A stretch of DNA of 64,000 bases. Source: CAIYUC01 sp963682005. Its GTDB lineage: Bacteria > Bacteroidota > Bacteroidia > Bacteroidales > FEN-979. The position numbers were made by a program, and so were the translations under genes. The stretch is from assembly GCA_963682005.1 (NCBI GenBank), contig OY820914.1:4092001-4156000 (forward strand), in the 5' to 3' direction. The notes beneath the pieces are model-generated. The model saw nothing but the letters and a program-made list of their open reading frames with translations, had not been told where the DNA came from and did no database searches. Each line of letters begins with the position of its first letter. Position 1 is the stretch's first letter. This document shows positions 7,666 through 16,457 of the stretch, piece after piece.

Positions 7666-8919
7666 GTGGATATTTTTGAAAAAGTTGTCAAAAACATGGG
7701 ACCATTGGGTCAATGGGCCGATTTTGGTTTCGGATACTACCAATTCCCAAAGCTTGAAGGTGAGATTGGTAATCATATGAACTTCAGAGGCAAACCATAT
7801 ATCGTATGGAGCCTGAATAACTATCTTGGATTAGCCAATCATCCTGAAGTCAGACAGGCCGATACAGAAGCCTCTGCACAATGGGGGCTTGGTGCTCCGA
7901 TGGGTGCCAGGATGATGTCGGGACATACTGTTTATCATGAACAGCTTGAACGTGAACTAGCAGCCTATGAAAAAAAGGAAGCCGCATATCTTCTCAATTA
8001 TGGATATATGGGAATGGTTTCAATCATTGATTCGTTGCTTGACCGCCACGATGTCGTGGTATATGACTCTGATGCACATGCATGTATCCTCGACGGACTA
8101 AGGCTTCATATAGGCAAACGGTTTGTTTACCCTCACAATGATCTCGAAAATTTTGAAAAACAACTGAACCGGGCCGAGAAGATTGTACAGGAGACCGGGG
8201 GAGGCATCCTGGTTATCACAGAAGGCGTTTATGGAATGATCGGTGACCTGGGGAACCTTAAAGGAATAGTCTCCTATAAAAACAAATATAACTTCCGTTT
8301 GCTGGTAGATGATGCTCATGGTTTCGGAACCATGGGGCCCACGGGTGCAGGAACCAGCGAAGCCCAGGGGGTAATGGACGATGTTGATATCTATTTCGGT
8401 ACATTTGCCAAAGCTATGGCCGGAATCGGCGCTTTTGTAGCCAGTGAAAAAAGGATCATAAAAGCACTGGCCTTTAAAATGAGATCCCAGATCTATGCAA
8501 AAGCGCTGCCAATGCCAATGGTTATCGGATCACTCAAGAGGCTTGAACTTATACGTACCCGGCCGGAGCTTCGGGAGAAACTATGGATCATTGTTCATGC
8601 ATTACAAAATGGGTTAAAAGAAAAAGGGTTCGATATCGGGAAAACTGAATCACCTGTAACACCCGTATTCCTTAAGGGAGATGTTTTTGAAGCAACTCAA
8701 CTGGTTCATGATCTTCGTGAACAGTTCGGAATATTCTGTTCGATGGTCATCTACCCCGTTGTTCCCAAAGGCGTAATCATGCTGCGACTTATACCAACTG
8801 CAGTACATACACTTGAAGATGTGAGATACACGATAGATAGTTTCTCCGAGGTAAAGAAAAACCTTGAAGCGGGGAAATATTCAACCGGTACCGTTCCAAA
8901 TGTGGCAGATGCATTCTGA
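7666..8919 (+). CDS. Alpha-oxoamine synthase family PLP enzyme (AONS/KBL/SPT-like)
   Basis: A 417-residue fold-type I PLP enzyme that would condense an amino acid with an acyl-CoA and release CO2. The PLP lysine is Lys249 (FGTFAKAMAGIGAF); Asp216 and His218 (VDDAHGFG) and His138 (DSDAHAC) fit the cofactor pocket. The family includes BioF, glycine C-acetyltransferase and serine palmitoyltransferase. The PLP motif TFAKAMA differs from TFSKSLA, which I recall for characterised Bacteroides serine palmitoyltransferase, so substrate is left open. No biotin or threonine genes adjoin it. Start is GTG. The membrane protein at 8937 follows by 17 bp and is probably co-transcribed. Confidence 0.8.
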   Translation: MDIFEKVVKNMGPLGQWADFGFGYYQFPKLEGEIGNHMNFRGKPYIVWSLNNYLGLANHPEVRQADTEASAQWGLGAPMGARMMSGHTVYHEQLERELAAYEKKEAAYLLNYGYMGMVSIIDSLLDRHDVVVYDSDAHACILDGLRLHIGKRFVYPHNDLENFEKQLNRAEKIVQETGGGILVITEGVYGMIGDLGNLKGIVSYKNKYNFRLLVDDAHGFGTMGPTGAGTSEAQGVMDDVDIYFGTFAKAMAGIGAFVASEKRIIKALAFKMRSQIYAKALPMPMVIGSLKRLELIRTRPELREKLWIIVHALQNGLKEKGFDIGKTESPVTPVFLKGDVFEATQLVHDLREQFGIFCSMVIYPVVPKGVIMLRLIPTAVHTLEDVRYTIDSFSEVKKNLEAGKYSTGTVPNVADAF

Positions 8920-8936
8920 CAATCCAACGGGCTAAC

Positions 8937-10241
8937 ATGGGAAACGATCACTCTTCTTTCAAATATAATTCACCATTTTACAGTATTTACCGTAAAATAC
9001 GCTACCTGAAAAGAAGAGGAACACTTTTCAGAAAGCGGCCGGATAGCATTAAAAAAACTGCAAGATCCAGGAAGAAGGGTACCATCCGCAAAATTCTTTT
9101 TCTTATCAGGCGGGGAAGAATATTCAAGAAAAATACCGTCAGCAGGTCCTGGGACACCAAGCATTCGGCAGGCAGTTTCCATTATGCCTCTGATATCGCC
9201 GCACCAGCCGATCATACAAAATATGGCAATAAAAGTTACCGTACCTACCGTAAGGTCAGATTCCTTCTGTCCACAGGGAAATTATTCAAGCGAAAACCTG
9301 TAACGGCCGAACCATCGGTTGAAAAAACAAAAAGAAACATATACCGCAAAGTCCGTTTCATTGTTAGAAAAAAGAGTATTACCGGTTTTTCACTTTTTGG
9401 TCTCAGAAGGACCCTCAGAGAAGGATTGGCTTTTCTCGGCGATCAAAACTACGTGTATATTCTTGTCAATTCAACTGTTCTCTTCCTGTTTGCATACCTT
9501 TTCGTTTACCTGCTGACACAACTCGCCGTCGTTGCTGCAGCTGCAACATTCAATATTGATACAGTCCTGTACTATTATGATGTTGATTTCCTGATAAGGG
9601 CAAGAGAATGGCTTCCTGATGCTGTAAAAGTTGTTTATTCCTCAGGGCCTTTCGCAGCATTGATCATTGCAATCCTTTCCTTTATTGTATATGCACATAT
9701 GACAGAAGAAAATACAGTCGTCAGGCTCTTCATACTCTGGGTTTTCTGTCATGCTTTCATCCATTTTTTCGGAGAAATGCTGATGGGGAGTCTTATCGGG
9801 GGCGGGATAGGATATGTTGTGATGTTCCTTTATTTCACGGATACATCGAAAATGGTATTCTCGGTATTTGACTTTGTATTTATCATTTTTACAGGCTTCG
9901 CAATGTCACGGCTGTTTCTTTTTTCGGGGAACATTTATTTCGGGGAGTTAAACCACGAAAACAGGAATCCGTTCATGCTTTCCCAATTCCTTCTGCCTTT
10001 CATCATCGGAACCCTGATCATTATACTCCTGAAATTACCCAAGGTATCAGGGCTTGAGGTGCTGGTTAATTCGTCTATGCTGTTACTTCTTTTACCTGCA
10101 GTGATCAGGGCTTCTTCGGTCCACGACCTGCTGTTTGAAGAAGGAACAAAACGCATCCGGGTACACTGGTATCTGCTGTTTGCTATCGTGACTCTGCTGT
10201 TCCTGTTCAGAACATTACTGAGGATCGGGATCAGGTTCTGA
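8937..10241 (+). CDS. Polytopic membrane protein with four basic N-terminal repeats, unknown function
   Basis: I do not recognise this 434-residue protein. Residues 1-155 are strongly basic and carry four copies of a ~19-residue motif at 17-35 (IYRKIRYLKRRGTLFRKRP), 49-67 (TIRKILFLIRRGRIFKKNT), 103-121 (TYRKVRFLLSTGKLFKRKP) and 135-153 (IYRKVRFIVRKKSITGFSL). Copies 1-2 and 3-4 are both 32 residues apart. From about 172 on it is hydrophobic, with roughly seven or eight membrane segments (about 173-203, 236-255, 262-300 as two, 306-330, 351-367, 376-392, 411-430). His272 and His276 (CHAFIHFFGE) lie within a membrane stretch. Co-transcription with the oxoamine synthase suggests a lipid- or envelope-related role, but this is only inference. 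Confidence 0.75.
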   Translation: MGNDHSSFKYNSPFYSIYRKIRYLKRRGTLFRKRPDSIKKTARSRKKGTIRKILFLIRRGRIFKKNTVSRSWDTKHSAGSFHYASDIAAPADHTKYGNKSYRTYRKVRFLLSTGKLFKRKPVTAEPSVEKTKRNIYRKVRFIVRKKSITGFSLFGLRRTLREGLAFLGDQNYVYILVNSTVLFLFAYLFVYLLTQLAVVAAAATFNIDTVLYYYDVDFLIRAREWLPDAVKVVYSSGPFAALIIAILSFIVYAHMTEENTVVRLFILWVFCHAFIHFFGEMLMGSLIGGGIGYVVMFLYFTDTSKMVFSVFDFVFIIFTGFAMSRLFLFSGNIYFGELNHENRNPFMLSQFLLPFIIGTLIIILLKLPKVSGLEVLVNSSMLLLLLPAVIRASSVHDLLFEEGTKRIRVHWYLLFAIVTLLFLFRTLLRIGIRF

Positions 10242-10244
10242 CGG

Positions 10245-11975
10245 TCATTTGATCACCATTTTCCCTTCATAAACAAACTTTCCGGTATTCAGTCTTACAA
10301 GATAAATACCACCGGGAAACCTGCTCAGGTCAAGAGGAATAAATGTGTTTGTCAAGCTTTGAAAGGAATCGGAAAAAACTACTGAACCCATTGAGTTGAT
10401 AAAATCCACAGAGATGTCTGAGCCTGTGTTTTCAGGAATATTCAGTCGAATGTGTCCATCCGAGGGATTTGGAGATACCAGCGGATAATTTCTGATAATC
10501 TGGTTCTCAGCACCACCGATATTCAATGGGATGAGTTTAACATTCAACCTGGTTGTCTGGCGATTGATAACCTGGACATTGGAAATTGTCTTCGGAAAAT
10601 ATCCTGGGGATGTGAATGTAAGACTCCATGATCCGGGATTGATCGGTCTGAAGTACCAACCCGTAGGCAGGTATGAATGAACCCATGAACTGTCAAAATC
10701 ATGAGAAGCGATCAGCACTTTGGCCGACAATGGTTCACCTGTGAGGGTATCGGTTACCTGCCCGTTAATTCCAAAATTTGCCTGTTCGATAAAGTTCAGA
10801 AATGAACGCCGGTTGTAGTTCCAGAAATTGATCAGCTGGCTGGCAGGGGGCGTTTTGGTGTTGGATATTTCCAGGGTCGATTCTCTTCCATGCATGAAAT
10901 AGGTATGATAATCCTGCCTTCCTCCCGTAATCCTGTACCAAGCATAACCATTTGTAATCCCGTTGTTCTCATCCCTGAAGTAATTACTGGGTCCGAAAGC
11001 ATGCACCGTATCTGCATATTCCCTGGCGACCAACTGCCACCATGCATCATCGGCATTTAATTTAGACCAGGTATCCCAGGGGTAGTTGAACACTTCCGCC
11101 CCCCCGTGAAAATTAAGGCTTGAAACAATATGATGATTACCGGCAAAGGCCATGAATGCCTGGGTTTCTGTCTGCCAGCTTTCCCCATCCGGATGCGGAC
11201 CATCCGCAGGATCAGGATAATTTCGGTTTATATCAACAGCCATGGAGTTGTATCTCCAAGCCCCGTTAACGGTATTGTTGCCCCCATGATAGGTGCCATC
11301 CGGATTGGCCAGTGGATTGATATAGATCTTGGTGTTCCTGATCATGTCGGTGATGCGGGGAACATTGTTATACCCTGTCAGAAGCGAATCGATCAGGTGC
11401 ATCATCAGGATAAAGCCGGTCAGTTCATCACCGTGGATGGAAGATGTGTACATGAATTGCGGAACTCCGCGTTCATAGTTCACACTGTCGCTGATCTTAA
11501 CGGCAAGGAGCAATCGTCCCTGGTTAGTTGTGCCGATGGTATCAAGCCGGCATATATCAGGGTAGGAAGAAGCAAATCCTGCCATAAAATCCAGGTATTG
11601 CTGATAGGTTGGGTAAAAGTTCCAGATTGTCCTGCTTTTATTGTCTTTGCTGATTTTTCCCATGTTCAGCTCTTCATCGGTCATCAGGCTTGCCTGGTGG
11701 GGTACGACCTTGTATTTATAACCGTAATCAAGAAAGCGGGAGAATTCATTCCTGTTTGCATAGGCAAAGACTTCGTGGCTCCTGAAATTATCAATCGAAA
11801 TGATCTTCGTCAGGATATCAACCTCACTTTTGTCAGTGACATTGAATGTAAAGCAGATTTCACCTGTATTCATGAAAAGCTCATCCAGAATGGTTTCTTT
11901 ATTGTTCTGGGCATGTGCTGTTCCGGCAAAAAGGAGTAAGAAAAACAGGGAAGCAGAAAAATAGTACTTGATCAT
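10245..11975 (-). CDS. Secreted M14 zinc carboxypeptidase with T9SS sorting domain
   Basis: A 576-residue secreted peptidase. A signal peptide (1-23, ending AHAQ) precedes a zinc carboxypeptidase domain with metal ligands His181 and Glu184 (SIHGDE) and His290 (LNFHGG), the DINRNYP substrate loop (248-254), and catalytic Glu369 (STLEIS). A carboxypeptidase-regulatory-like beta-sandwich follows at about 403-480 (NGQVTDTLTGEPLSAKV). The last ~80 residues are a T9SS sorting domain (YPLVSPNPSDG ... PGGIYLVRL ... YEGKMVIK). The enzyme would remove C-terminal residues from peptides at the cell surface or outside. It converges with the membrane-protein gene at 10241, only 3 bp away. Confidence 0.93.
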   Translation of the reverse strand: MIKYYFSASLFFLLLFAGTAHAQNNKETILDELFMNTGEICFTFNVTDKSEVDILTKIISIDNFRSHEVFAYANRNEFSRFLDYGYKYKVVPHQASLMTDEELNMGKISKDNKSRTIWNFYPTYQQYLDFMAGFASSYPDICRLDTIGTTNQGRLLLAVKISDSVNYERGVPQFMYTSSIHGDELTGFILMMHLIDSLLTGYNNVPRITDMIRNTKIYINPLANPDGTYHGGNNTVNGAWRYNSMAVDINRNYPDPADGPHPDGESWQTETQAFMAFAGNHHIVSSLNFHGGAEVFNYPWDTWSKLNADDAWWQLVAREYADTVHAFGPSNYFRDENNGITNGYAWYRITGGRQDYHTYFMHGRESTLEISNTKTPPASQLINFWNYNRRSFLNFIEQANFGINGQVTDTLTGEPLSAKVLIASHDFDSSWVHSYLPTGWYFRPINPGSWSLTFTSPGYFPKTISNVQVINRQTTRLNVKLIPLNIGGAENQIIRNYPLVSPNPSDGHIRLNIPENTGSDISVDFINSMGSVVFSDSFQSLTNTFIPLDLSRFPGGIYLVRLNTGKFVYEGKMVIK

Positions 11976-12057
11976 TGGTTTCTTTTTTTGTTCAGATTAA
12001 CTAATTCTTAAAGGTATCGAGTATCATATGCTTAGGTTCCGTGCAGGGATACCGGGA

Positions 12058-12951
12058 TTATTTACTGAGCTGTTCTGTGAGTTTCCTTATCAGTTTGTAT
12101 ACATCCTTATTCACACTTACAAGTGGGAGCCTGAGAAAATTCCCGCACAACTGCCTGGCTTCGAGGGCAGCTTTGATCCCGGCAGGGCTTCCGTCGGCAA
12201 AGATGGCATCCATGAAGTCCAGAAGTTCGAAATGAAGTGCCCTTGCTCTATTGAAATCACCTGTCAAACCCGCCCTCACCATATCGGAAACTTCCTTCGG
12301 GAAAGCATTTGCCGCAACAGAGATTACTCCATCGACCCCGGCTGCAAGGAGCGGTAAGGTGATGCCATCATCGCCGGAAATGACAAGGAAGTTCTTTGGT
12401 CTGTGCTGAAGCAGGTGATAGATCTGGCTGAAATTTCCTGATGCTTCCTTGATCCCGATGATATTCTGAAAATCATTTGCCAGCCGGAGTGTGGTTTCCG
12501 CACTGATGTTGCTTCCTGTCCTTGAAGGTACGGTATAAAGGATAACAGGAACGGGGCTGGCTTCTGCAATGATCTTGAAATGTTCATAGATCCCCTGTTG
12601 CTGCGGCTTATTATAGTACGGGGAAACAGAAAGGATCCCATCGACGCCCTTGAAATTGGCGCCATGTATCGAATGCATGACTTCCGCACTGTTATTGCCG
12701 CCGATACCCACGAGAACAGGCACCCGGGCGTGGATCTTGTCAATGGAAAATTCCAGGACCTCCTTTTTTTCTTCTTTTGACAGCGTTGGTGTTTCACCCG
12801 TTGTTCCCATCACAACAATATAATCCACACTGTTGGAGATAAGGAAATCAATGATCTTTCCGAATGAAATGAAATCTACATCCCCTGATTTATTGAAGGG
12901 TGTCACAACAGCTACACCCGTTCCCCTGAATTTAGCGTTTGTTTGTGGCAT
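12058..12951 (-). CDS. dapA: 4-hydroxy-tetrahydrodipicolinate synthase
   Basis: A 297-residue TIM-barrel aldolase that condenses pyruvate with aspartate semialdehyde in the lysine / diaminopimelate pathway. The Schiff-base lysine is Lys168 (GIKEASGN) and the catalytic Tyr is Tyr139 (ILYTVPSRTG); GTTGETPTLS (49-58) forms the substrate loop. Length and N-terminus fit the family. Its start overlaps the end of the upstream DUF6913 gene by 20 bp, which suggests translational coupling. Confidence 0.96.
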   Translation of the reverse strand: MPQTNAKFRGTGVAVVTPFNKSGDVDFISFGKIIDFLISNSVDYIVVMGTTGETPTLSKEEKKEVLEFSIDKIHARVPVLVGIGGNNSAEVMHSIHGANFKGVDGILSVSPYYNKPQQQGIYEHFKIIAEASPVPVILYTVPSRTGSNISAETTLRLANDFQNIIGIKEASGNFSQIYHLLQHRPKNFLVISGDDGITLPLLAAGVDGVISVAANAFPKEVSDMVRAGLTGDFNRARALHFELLDFMDAIFADGSPAGIKAALEARQLCGNFLRLPLVSVNKDVYKLIRKLTEQLSK

Positions 12952-13489
12952 TTGTATGAATGACTGTCAGATAATGGGTTATTTGCTTAATATAATCATT
13001 AAGTGAGAGTGAAGAATTGATATCGAATAAAAGATCATAATACTCGGTATTTTCTTCGGAGAATTTCCCAACACGGCAGAATGCCTTCGAAAGACCGGAA
13101 ATATATTTAAGGGGAAAACTCTCCTGCATGGAAAGATCAATCAGGATATCAAATTCCTTTTCAATGAAATCACGCACTTTTGAATGGATCGGCCTGTAAA
13201 ACCAATTCACATCCCGCCTTGAAAAAAAATCATAGGAAAGTTTGGGTAAAAACCGGCTGATCAGGTTTTTATTCCTTACAAAGCCCAGTGCTTTTACTTC
13301 TTTCTGGTCATGTTGCAGCCGGGTAACGAATTCTGAAACAACTTCATAAGCCGGCACATCATCTAATGTATAGAGAATGCCGATCCGCCTGGCTTCTTCA
13401 AGGTTGATCATCTTGTGATCATGAATACTCCTTGAACTCTCCTTCCGGTAGAAATATTTCCCGATGATCGTTCTTAGCTTGCCTAACAT
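12932..13489 (-). CDS. DUF6913-family protein, unknown function
   Basis: A 185-residue soluble protein with no signal peptide or membrane segment, starting MLGKLRTIIGKYFYRKES. It resembles the Bacteroidetes-restricted family I know as DUF6913. The middle part (FDILIDLSMQESFPLKYISGLSKA) is the best-conserved block as I recall it. It overlaps dapA by 20 bp, and this gene pair is seen in other Bacteroidetes, suggesting shared regulation rather than a proven role in lysine synthesis. A good -7 box lies about 35 bp upstream. Confidence 0.75.
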   Translation of the reverse strand: MLGKLRTIIGKYFYRKESSRSIHDHKMINLEEARRIGILYTLDDVPAYEVVSEFVTRLQHDQKEVKALGFVRNKNLISRFLPKLSYDFFSRRDVNWFYRPIHSKVRDFIEKEFDILIDLSMQESFPLKYISGLSKAFCRVGKFSEENTEYYDLLFDINSSLSLNDYIKQITHYLTVIHTNATNKR

Positions 13490-13523
13490 AAATTCGGGTA
13501 ATGATGGTTTCTAAACTGATTTG

Positions 13524-13531
13524 CAAAGATA
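13524..13531 (-). promoter_or_regulatory. Candidate -7 box of the DUF6913-dapA pair
   Basis: TATCTTTG on the minus strand, matching TAnnTTTG, followed by CA as in many Bacteroidetes promoters. The predicted leader is about 30 nt. Confidence 0.5.
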
Positions 13532-13709
13532 ATCTTTCCCGCTTTACCTGTCATCGGATAGGGCAAGAAATTTATTCCCCAGACCTAAAGGGCTGATAAA
13601 GGAGTTCTGGCTGACGCCCACCATTCCTTTATGAAGTAATTATTGTATTGAAGCAGTTCTGCCTTCAATAATAAAGGGAAAATTGGAAATGGAAGACGGG
13701 ATTGGCGTT

Positions 13710-13797
13710 AAAAATGGGTAGGGGTTTTACCAAAAAGAGGTAGCCCATTCATTAAAAAGAGGTAGGGCTTTCAGATCAAAGGGGTACCTCATTTTAT
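13710..13797 (+). repeat. Four direct repeats at exact 22-bp spacing, candidate tandem regulator site
   Basis: The core AAAAAGAGGTAG occurs exactly at 13732-13743 and 13754-13765. A variant AAAAATGGGTAG is at 13710-13721 and a weaker one, TCAAAGGGGTAC, at 13776-13787. All starts are 22 bp apart, i.e. two DNA turns on one helix face, and the ten bases after each core are not conserved. The array fills the gap between two divergent genes (DUF6913 left, MBL hydrolase right) and ends about 50 bp before a -7 box. The rest of this gap (13532-13709) shows nothing recognisable. Confidence 0.6.
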
Positions 13798-13846
13798 TTA
13801 TCTTTTCTTGTCCGTTGATGATCCTTTATGGTTCGGTGATTTCATT

Positions 13847-13854
13847 TACTTTTG
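13847..13854 (+). promoter_or_regulatory. Candidate -7 box of the MBL-fold hydrolase gene
   Basis: TACTTTTG followed by CA matches the Bacteroidetes -7 element. It lies inside the longest open reading frame (from a TTG at 13808) and so argues that translation begins further downstream, at TTG 13874. Confidence 0.55.
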
Positions 13855-13873
13855 CAGATTAACATTACGGACA

Positions 13874-14638
13874 TTGAAAATAACATTTCTTGGAACGGGA
13901 ACTTCACAGGGCATTCCGGTGATCGGATGCAGTTGTCATGTTTGCACTTCCCCTGATGAAAAGGATAAAAGGTTGCGTTCATCCATTATGGTGGAAACCG
14001 GGCGAAAAAGGATCATCATCGACTGCGGGCCTGATTTCCGCCAGCAGATGCTCCGTGAACATATTACTTCCATTGATGCAATCCTCATCACCCATGGCCA
14101 TAAGGATCACATAGGCGGACTTGATGATGTACGGGCATTCAATTATTTCCTGAAACATCCGGCAGATGTCTTTGCCTCACCGAAGGTGGCGGCAGCGATC
14201 CGCCATGAATATGCCTACGCTTTCGAAAAAGACAAATACCCGGGAGCCCCGGAGATCATCCTGCATGAGTTTGAAAACCAACTTTTCAATGTATTCGGAA
14301 CAGATATCATCCCGATAAAAGCCAGGCATTTCCAGCAGCAATTTGTTTACGGGTTCAGGATCGGCGACTTTACTTATCTCACTGATGCTGTTGAGATCTC
14401 ACCTGAAGAATTGAATAAAATAAGAGGATCCAGGGTGTTTGTAATCAATTCACTACGAAGAAGAAAGCATTATTCACATTTTAATCTGGAAGAGTCCGTA
14501 AAAATCCTGGAGGAAATAAATCCGGAAGCCGGCTACCTGACCCACATCAGTGACCAGATGGGGACAATGGACGAACTGATCCGTGAATTGCCCGGGTTTA
14601 TCAGGCCTGCATATGACGGGCTTTCTATCGAGGTGTAG
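13874..14638 (+). CDS. MBL-fold metallo-hydrolase, PhnP-like
   Basis: A 254-residue metallo-beta-lactamase-fold phosphodiesterase-like protein. From the TTG at 13874 it begins (M)KITFLGTGTSQGIPVIGC, the usual N-terminus of this family. The upstream extension to 13808 would span a strong -7 box. Metal ligands are THGHKDH (HxHxDH, about residue 73) and a later Asp in YLTDAVEI; SHFNLEE and LTHISDQMG near the end are also family features. The CSCHVC cluster near residue 19 recalls the structural zinc site of PhnP. The substrate is unknown; cyclic phosphate cleavage is a guess from the relatives. There are no phosphonate genes nearby. Confidence 0.85.
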   Translation: MKITFLGTGTSQGIPVIGCSCHVCTSPDEKDKRLRSSIMVETGRKRIIIDCGPDFRQQMLREHITSIDAILITHGHKDHIGGLDDVRAFNYFLKHPADVFASPKVAAAIRHEYAYAFEKDKYPGAPEIILHEFENQLFNVFGTDIIPIKARHFQQQFVYGFRIGDFTYLTDAVEISPEELNKIRGSRVFVINSLRRRKHYSHFNLEESVKILEEINPEAGYLTHISDQMGTMDELIRELPGFIRPAYDGLSIEV

Positions 14639-14682
14639 GTTATTTGAGATTATCTGTTCAGACTGAGAACTGAATAAAACTT

Positions 14683-16323
14683 TCAATTCTTTTTCACGCG
14701 TTTCAGTGCAAGCATGTTCATGGGATCGCTTTCAAGACCTGAAACATTCTTCCGTGCAAACCGGAGTACCTGGTCATAATAGAGGATAACAACCGGAGCT
14801 TCATCCATTATCAGTTTCTCCATCTGGCGGTAACAATCAAACCTGGCCGAGTCATCCACCGTGACCATCGCCAAGTCAAAGAGTTTGTCGAAAGAAGTTG
14901 ATGAAAAGTGCGTATAGTTCGGACCACGGGGGCAGAAATTCTCCGAATAGAACAGTGAAAGATAGCTTTCCGCATCGGGATAATCGGCAATCCAGGAAGC
15001 CCTGAAAAATGGCAGTTTGGCCTGTGCCTTCATTTCTTTCAATGCTGCCGGCGGTACAACATCAATCTTCATCTGAATGCCTATGTTTGCCACCTGGTGC
15101 TGAATATATTTGCACAGATCAAGATATTCTGATGTAGTTGACAATTCAACCGGGGGTAGCCCTGCGCCATTGGGAAAACCAGCTTCCTTCAGGAGTTTTC
15201 TGGCTTTCACGGGATCATAATCATAATAGACCCTGGATGAATCAAAGGAAGGCATCCCTTTCGGAATGATGCCGTTGATCCCGGGTGTCCCGATGTTATT
15301 CCGCAGGAATTGAATCATTTTCCCGCGGTCAAAGGCATAATTGATCGCCTGTCTGACTTTTTTATACTTCAGAGGCTGATGTTTCAGGAATGAACAACCA
15401 GAGTCTGTTTGAAATGCGAGGTATTCAGTATTGAGGTAGGGTTGTGATAACAGGTTCACCTTCGATCCGAATTTGGGGTTCAAATGACCCTCCGGAGTAA
15501 GCAATTCATCTTTGTATCCCGGATCTATGCCGGACATGAAGTCCAGATTTCCTTTGATAAACTCAAGAAAGGCTGATTGTTTATCGGAGAGGAATGTAAT
15601 GGCAACAGCATCGAGGAAGGGCAGTCGCTGACCATCCTCCCATTCAAAATAGGCCGGGTTTTTAACCAGCACAAGCTTAATTCCTTCCTTCCACAACCTG
15701 ATCCGGAAAGGACCTGTCCCTACAGGCTTTTTCCGGAAATCGCCCCCATAAACAATTACCGCCTCCCGGGGAACGACTGAACAATAAAGGGTGGTCAGAA
15801 GACCAAGGAATGGCGGGAAGGGTTTTTCAAGCCTTACAATGAACGTTGTATCATCCGGCGCCTCAAAATCGTACCTGTTCCCTTTATGAGCGACAGAATT
15901 GAAAACCCACACACCTGGCGAAGTACTTCCTTTTTCAGTAATCCTTGAAAAGCTATAGACGAAATCGGATGAAACCACCCTCCTCCCCTTGCCCCGGGGA
16001 AAAACAGGATCATCATGGAAACAGACATCCGTGCGTAAATGAAAAATATAGGTCAGTCCATCATCGGAGATCTTCCATAACTTTGCGATACAGGGTTTAA
16101 TGTCCAGCCTGTTATCCAGTTGCACCAGTCCATTGAAGAGCTGATGCGTTGCCCAGATATTTGCCTGGTCTCTCGCAAAAGCAGGATCAAGGGAGGTAAT
16201 CCCGGCAGATTCATTGTACCGGAAAACGGATCTCCCTTTATTGTCGTCATGTTGATCGCTGCATCCTGAAATAATGGACAGGATGATCAATCCGGAAAGA
16301 AAATACCTGCAGTAACCTGGCAT
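14683..16323 (-). CDS. Peptide-type ABC transporter substrate-binding lipoprotein (SBP family 5)
   Basis: A 546-residue lipoprotein from the ATG at 16323; the longer reading from 16362 would start at or inside the predicted promoter. The signal MPGYCRYFLSGLIILSIISGC places the lipid Cys at 21. The body matches the OppA/DppA family: YNESAGITSLDPAFARDQ near the mature N-terminus, VFHLRTDVCFHDDP, KPVGTGPFRIRLW, and the C-terminal MDEAPVVILYYDQ. It would capture peptides or similar solutes for an importer, but no permease or ATPase gene adjoins it, so it is an orphan here. It sits among secreted peptidase genes, which fits peptide uptake. Confidence 0.9.
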   Translation of the reverse strand: MPGYCRYFLSGLIILSIISGCSDQHDDNKGRSVFRYNESAGITSLDPAFARDQANIWATHQLFNGLVQLDNRLDIKPCIAKLWKISDDGLTYIFHLRTDVCFHDDPVFPRGKGRRVVSSDFVYSFSRITEKGSTSPGVWVFNSVAHKGNRYDFEAPDDTTFIVRLEKPFPPFLGLLTTLYCSVVPREAVIVYGGDFRKKPVGTGPFRIRLWKEGIKLVLVKNPAYFEWEDGQRLPFLDAVAITFLSDKQSAFLEFIKGNLDFMSGIDPGYKDELLTPEGHLNPKFGSKVNLLSQPYLNTEYLAFQTDSGCSFLKHQPLKYKKVRQAINYAFDRGKMIQFLRNNIGTPGINGIIPKGMPSFDSSRVYYDYDPVKARKLLKEAGFPNGAGLPPVELSTTSEYLDLCKYIQHQVANIGIQMKIDVVPPAALKEMKAQAKLPFFRASWIADYPDAESYLSLFYSENFCPRGPNYTHFSSTSFDKLFDLAMVTVDDSARFDCYRQMEKLIMDEAPVVILYYDQVLRFARKNVSGLESDPMNMLALKRVKKN

Positions 16324-16366
16324 GGAAGAATTCTGATCCTTTATAAGCACTGATTGCCTCAAACGG

Positions 16367-16374
16367 CAAATTTA
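16367..16374 (-). promoter_or_regulatory. Candidate -7 box of the substrate-binding lipoprotein gene
   Basis: TAAATTTG on the minus strand, giving a leader of about 35 nt to the ATG at 16323. Confidence 0.4.
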
Positions 16375-16422
16375 TTCAATTTCAAACAGTGTTAAACATC
16401 AGGACCATTATAATATTTGTTG

Positions 16423-16430
16423 TACTTTTG
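16423..16430 (+). promoter_or_regulatory. Candidate -7 box of the tandem M1 aminopeptidase genes
   Basis: TACTTTTG, followed by CC, lies 27 bp before the ATG at 16458. It is divergent to the box at 16367. Confidence 0.5.
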
Positions 16431-16457
16431 CCTTAACAGAAATTAATCCCAACATCC

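Noticed and set aside
11130..11939. Long plus-strand open frame (269 codons) opposite the M14 carboxypeptidase gene
   Set aside because: The minus strand encodes a complete secreted peptidase with all catalytic residues; the plus frame has no recognisable domain and is a shadow.
12324..12797. 157-codon frame inside dapA on the same strand
   Set aside because: Out-of-frame reading of an intact dapA; basic, Ser-rich, no homologous pattern.
13808..13873. Upstream TTG start for the MBL hydrolase
   Set aside because: It adds 22 non-conserved residues and spans a strong -7 box; the family N-terminus begins at the TTG at 13874.
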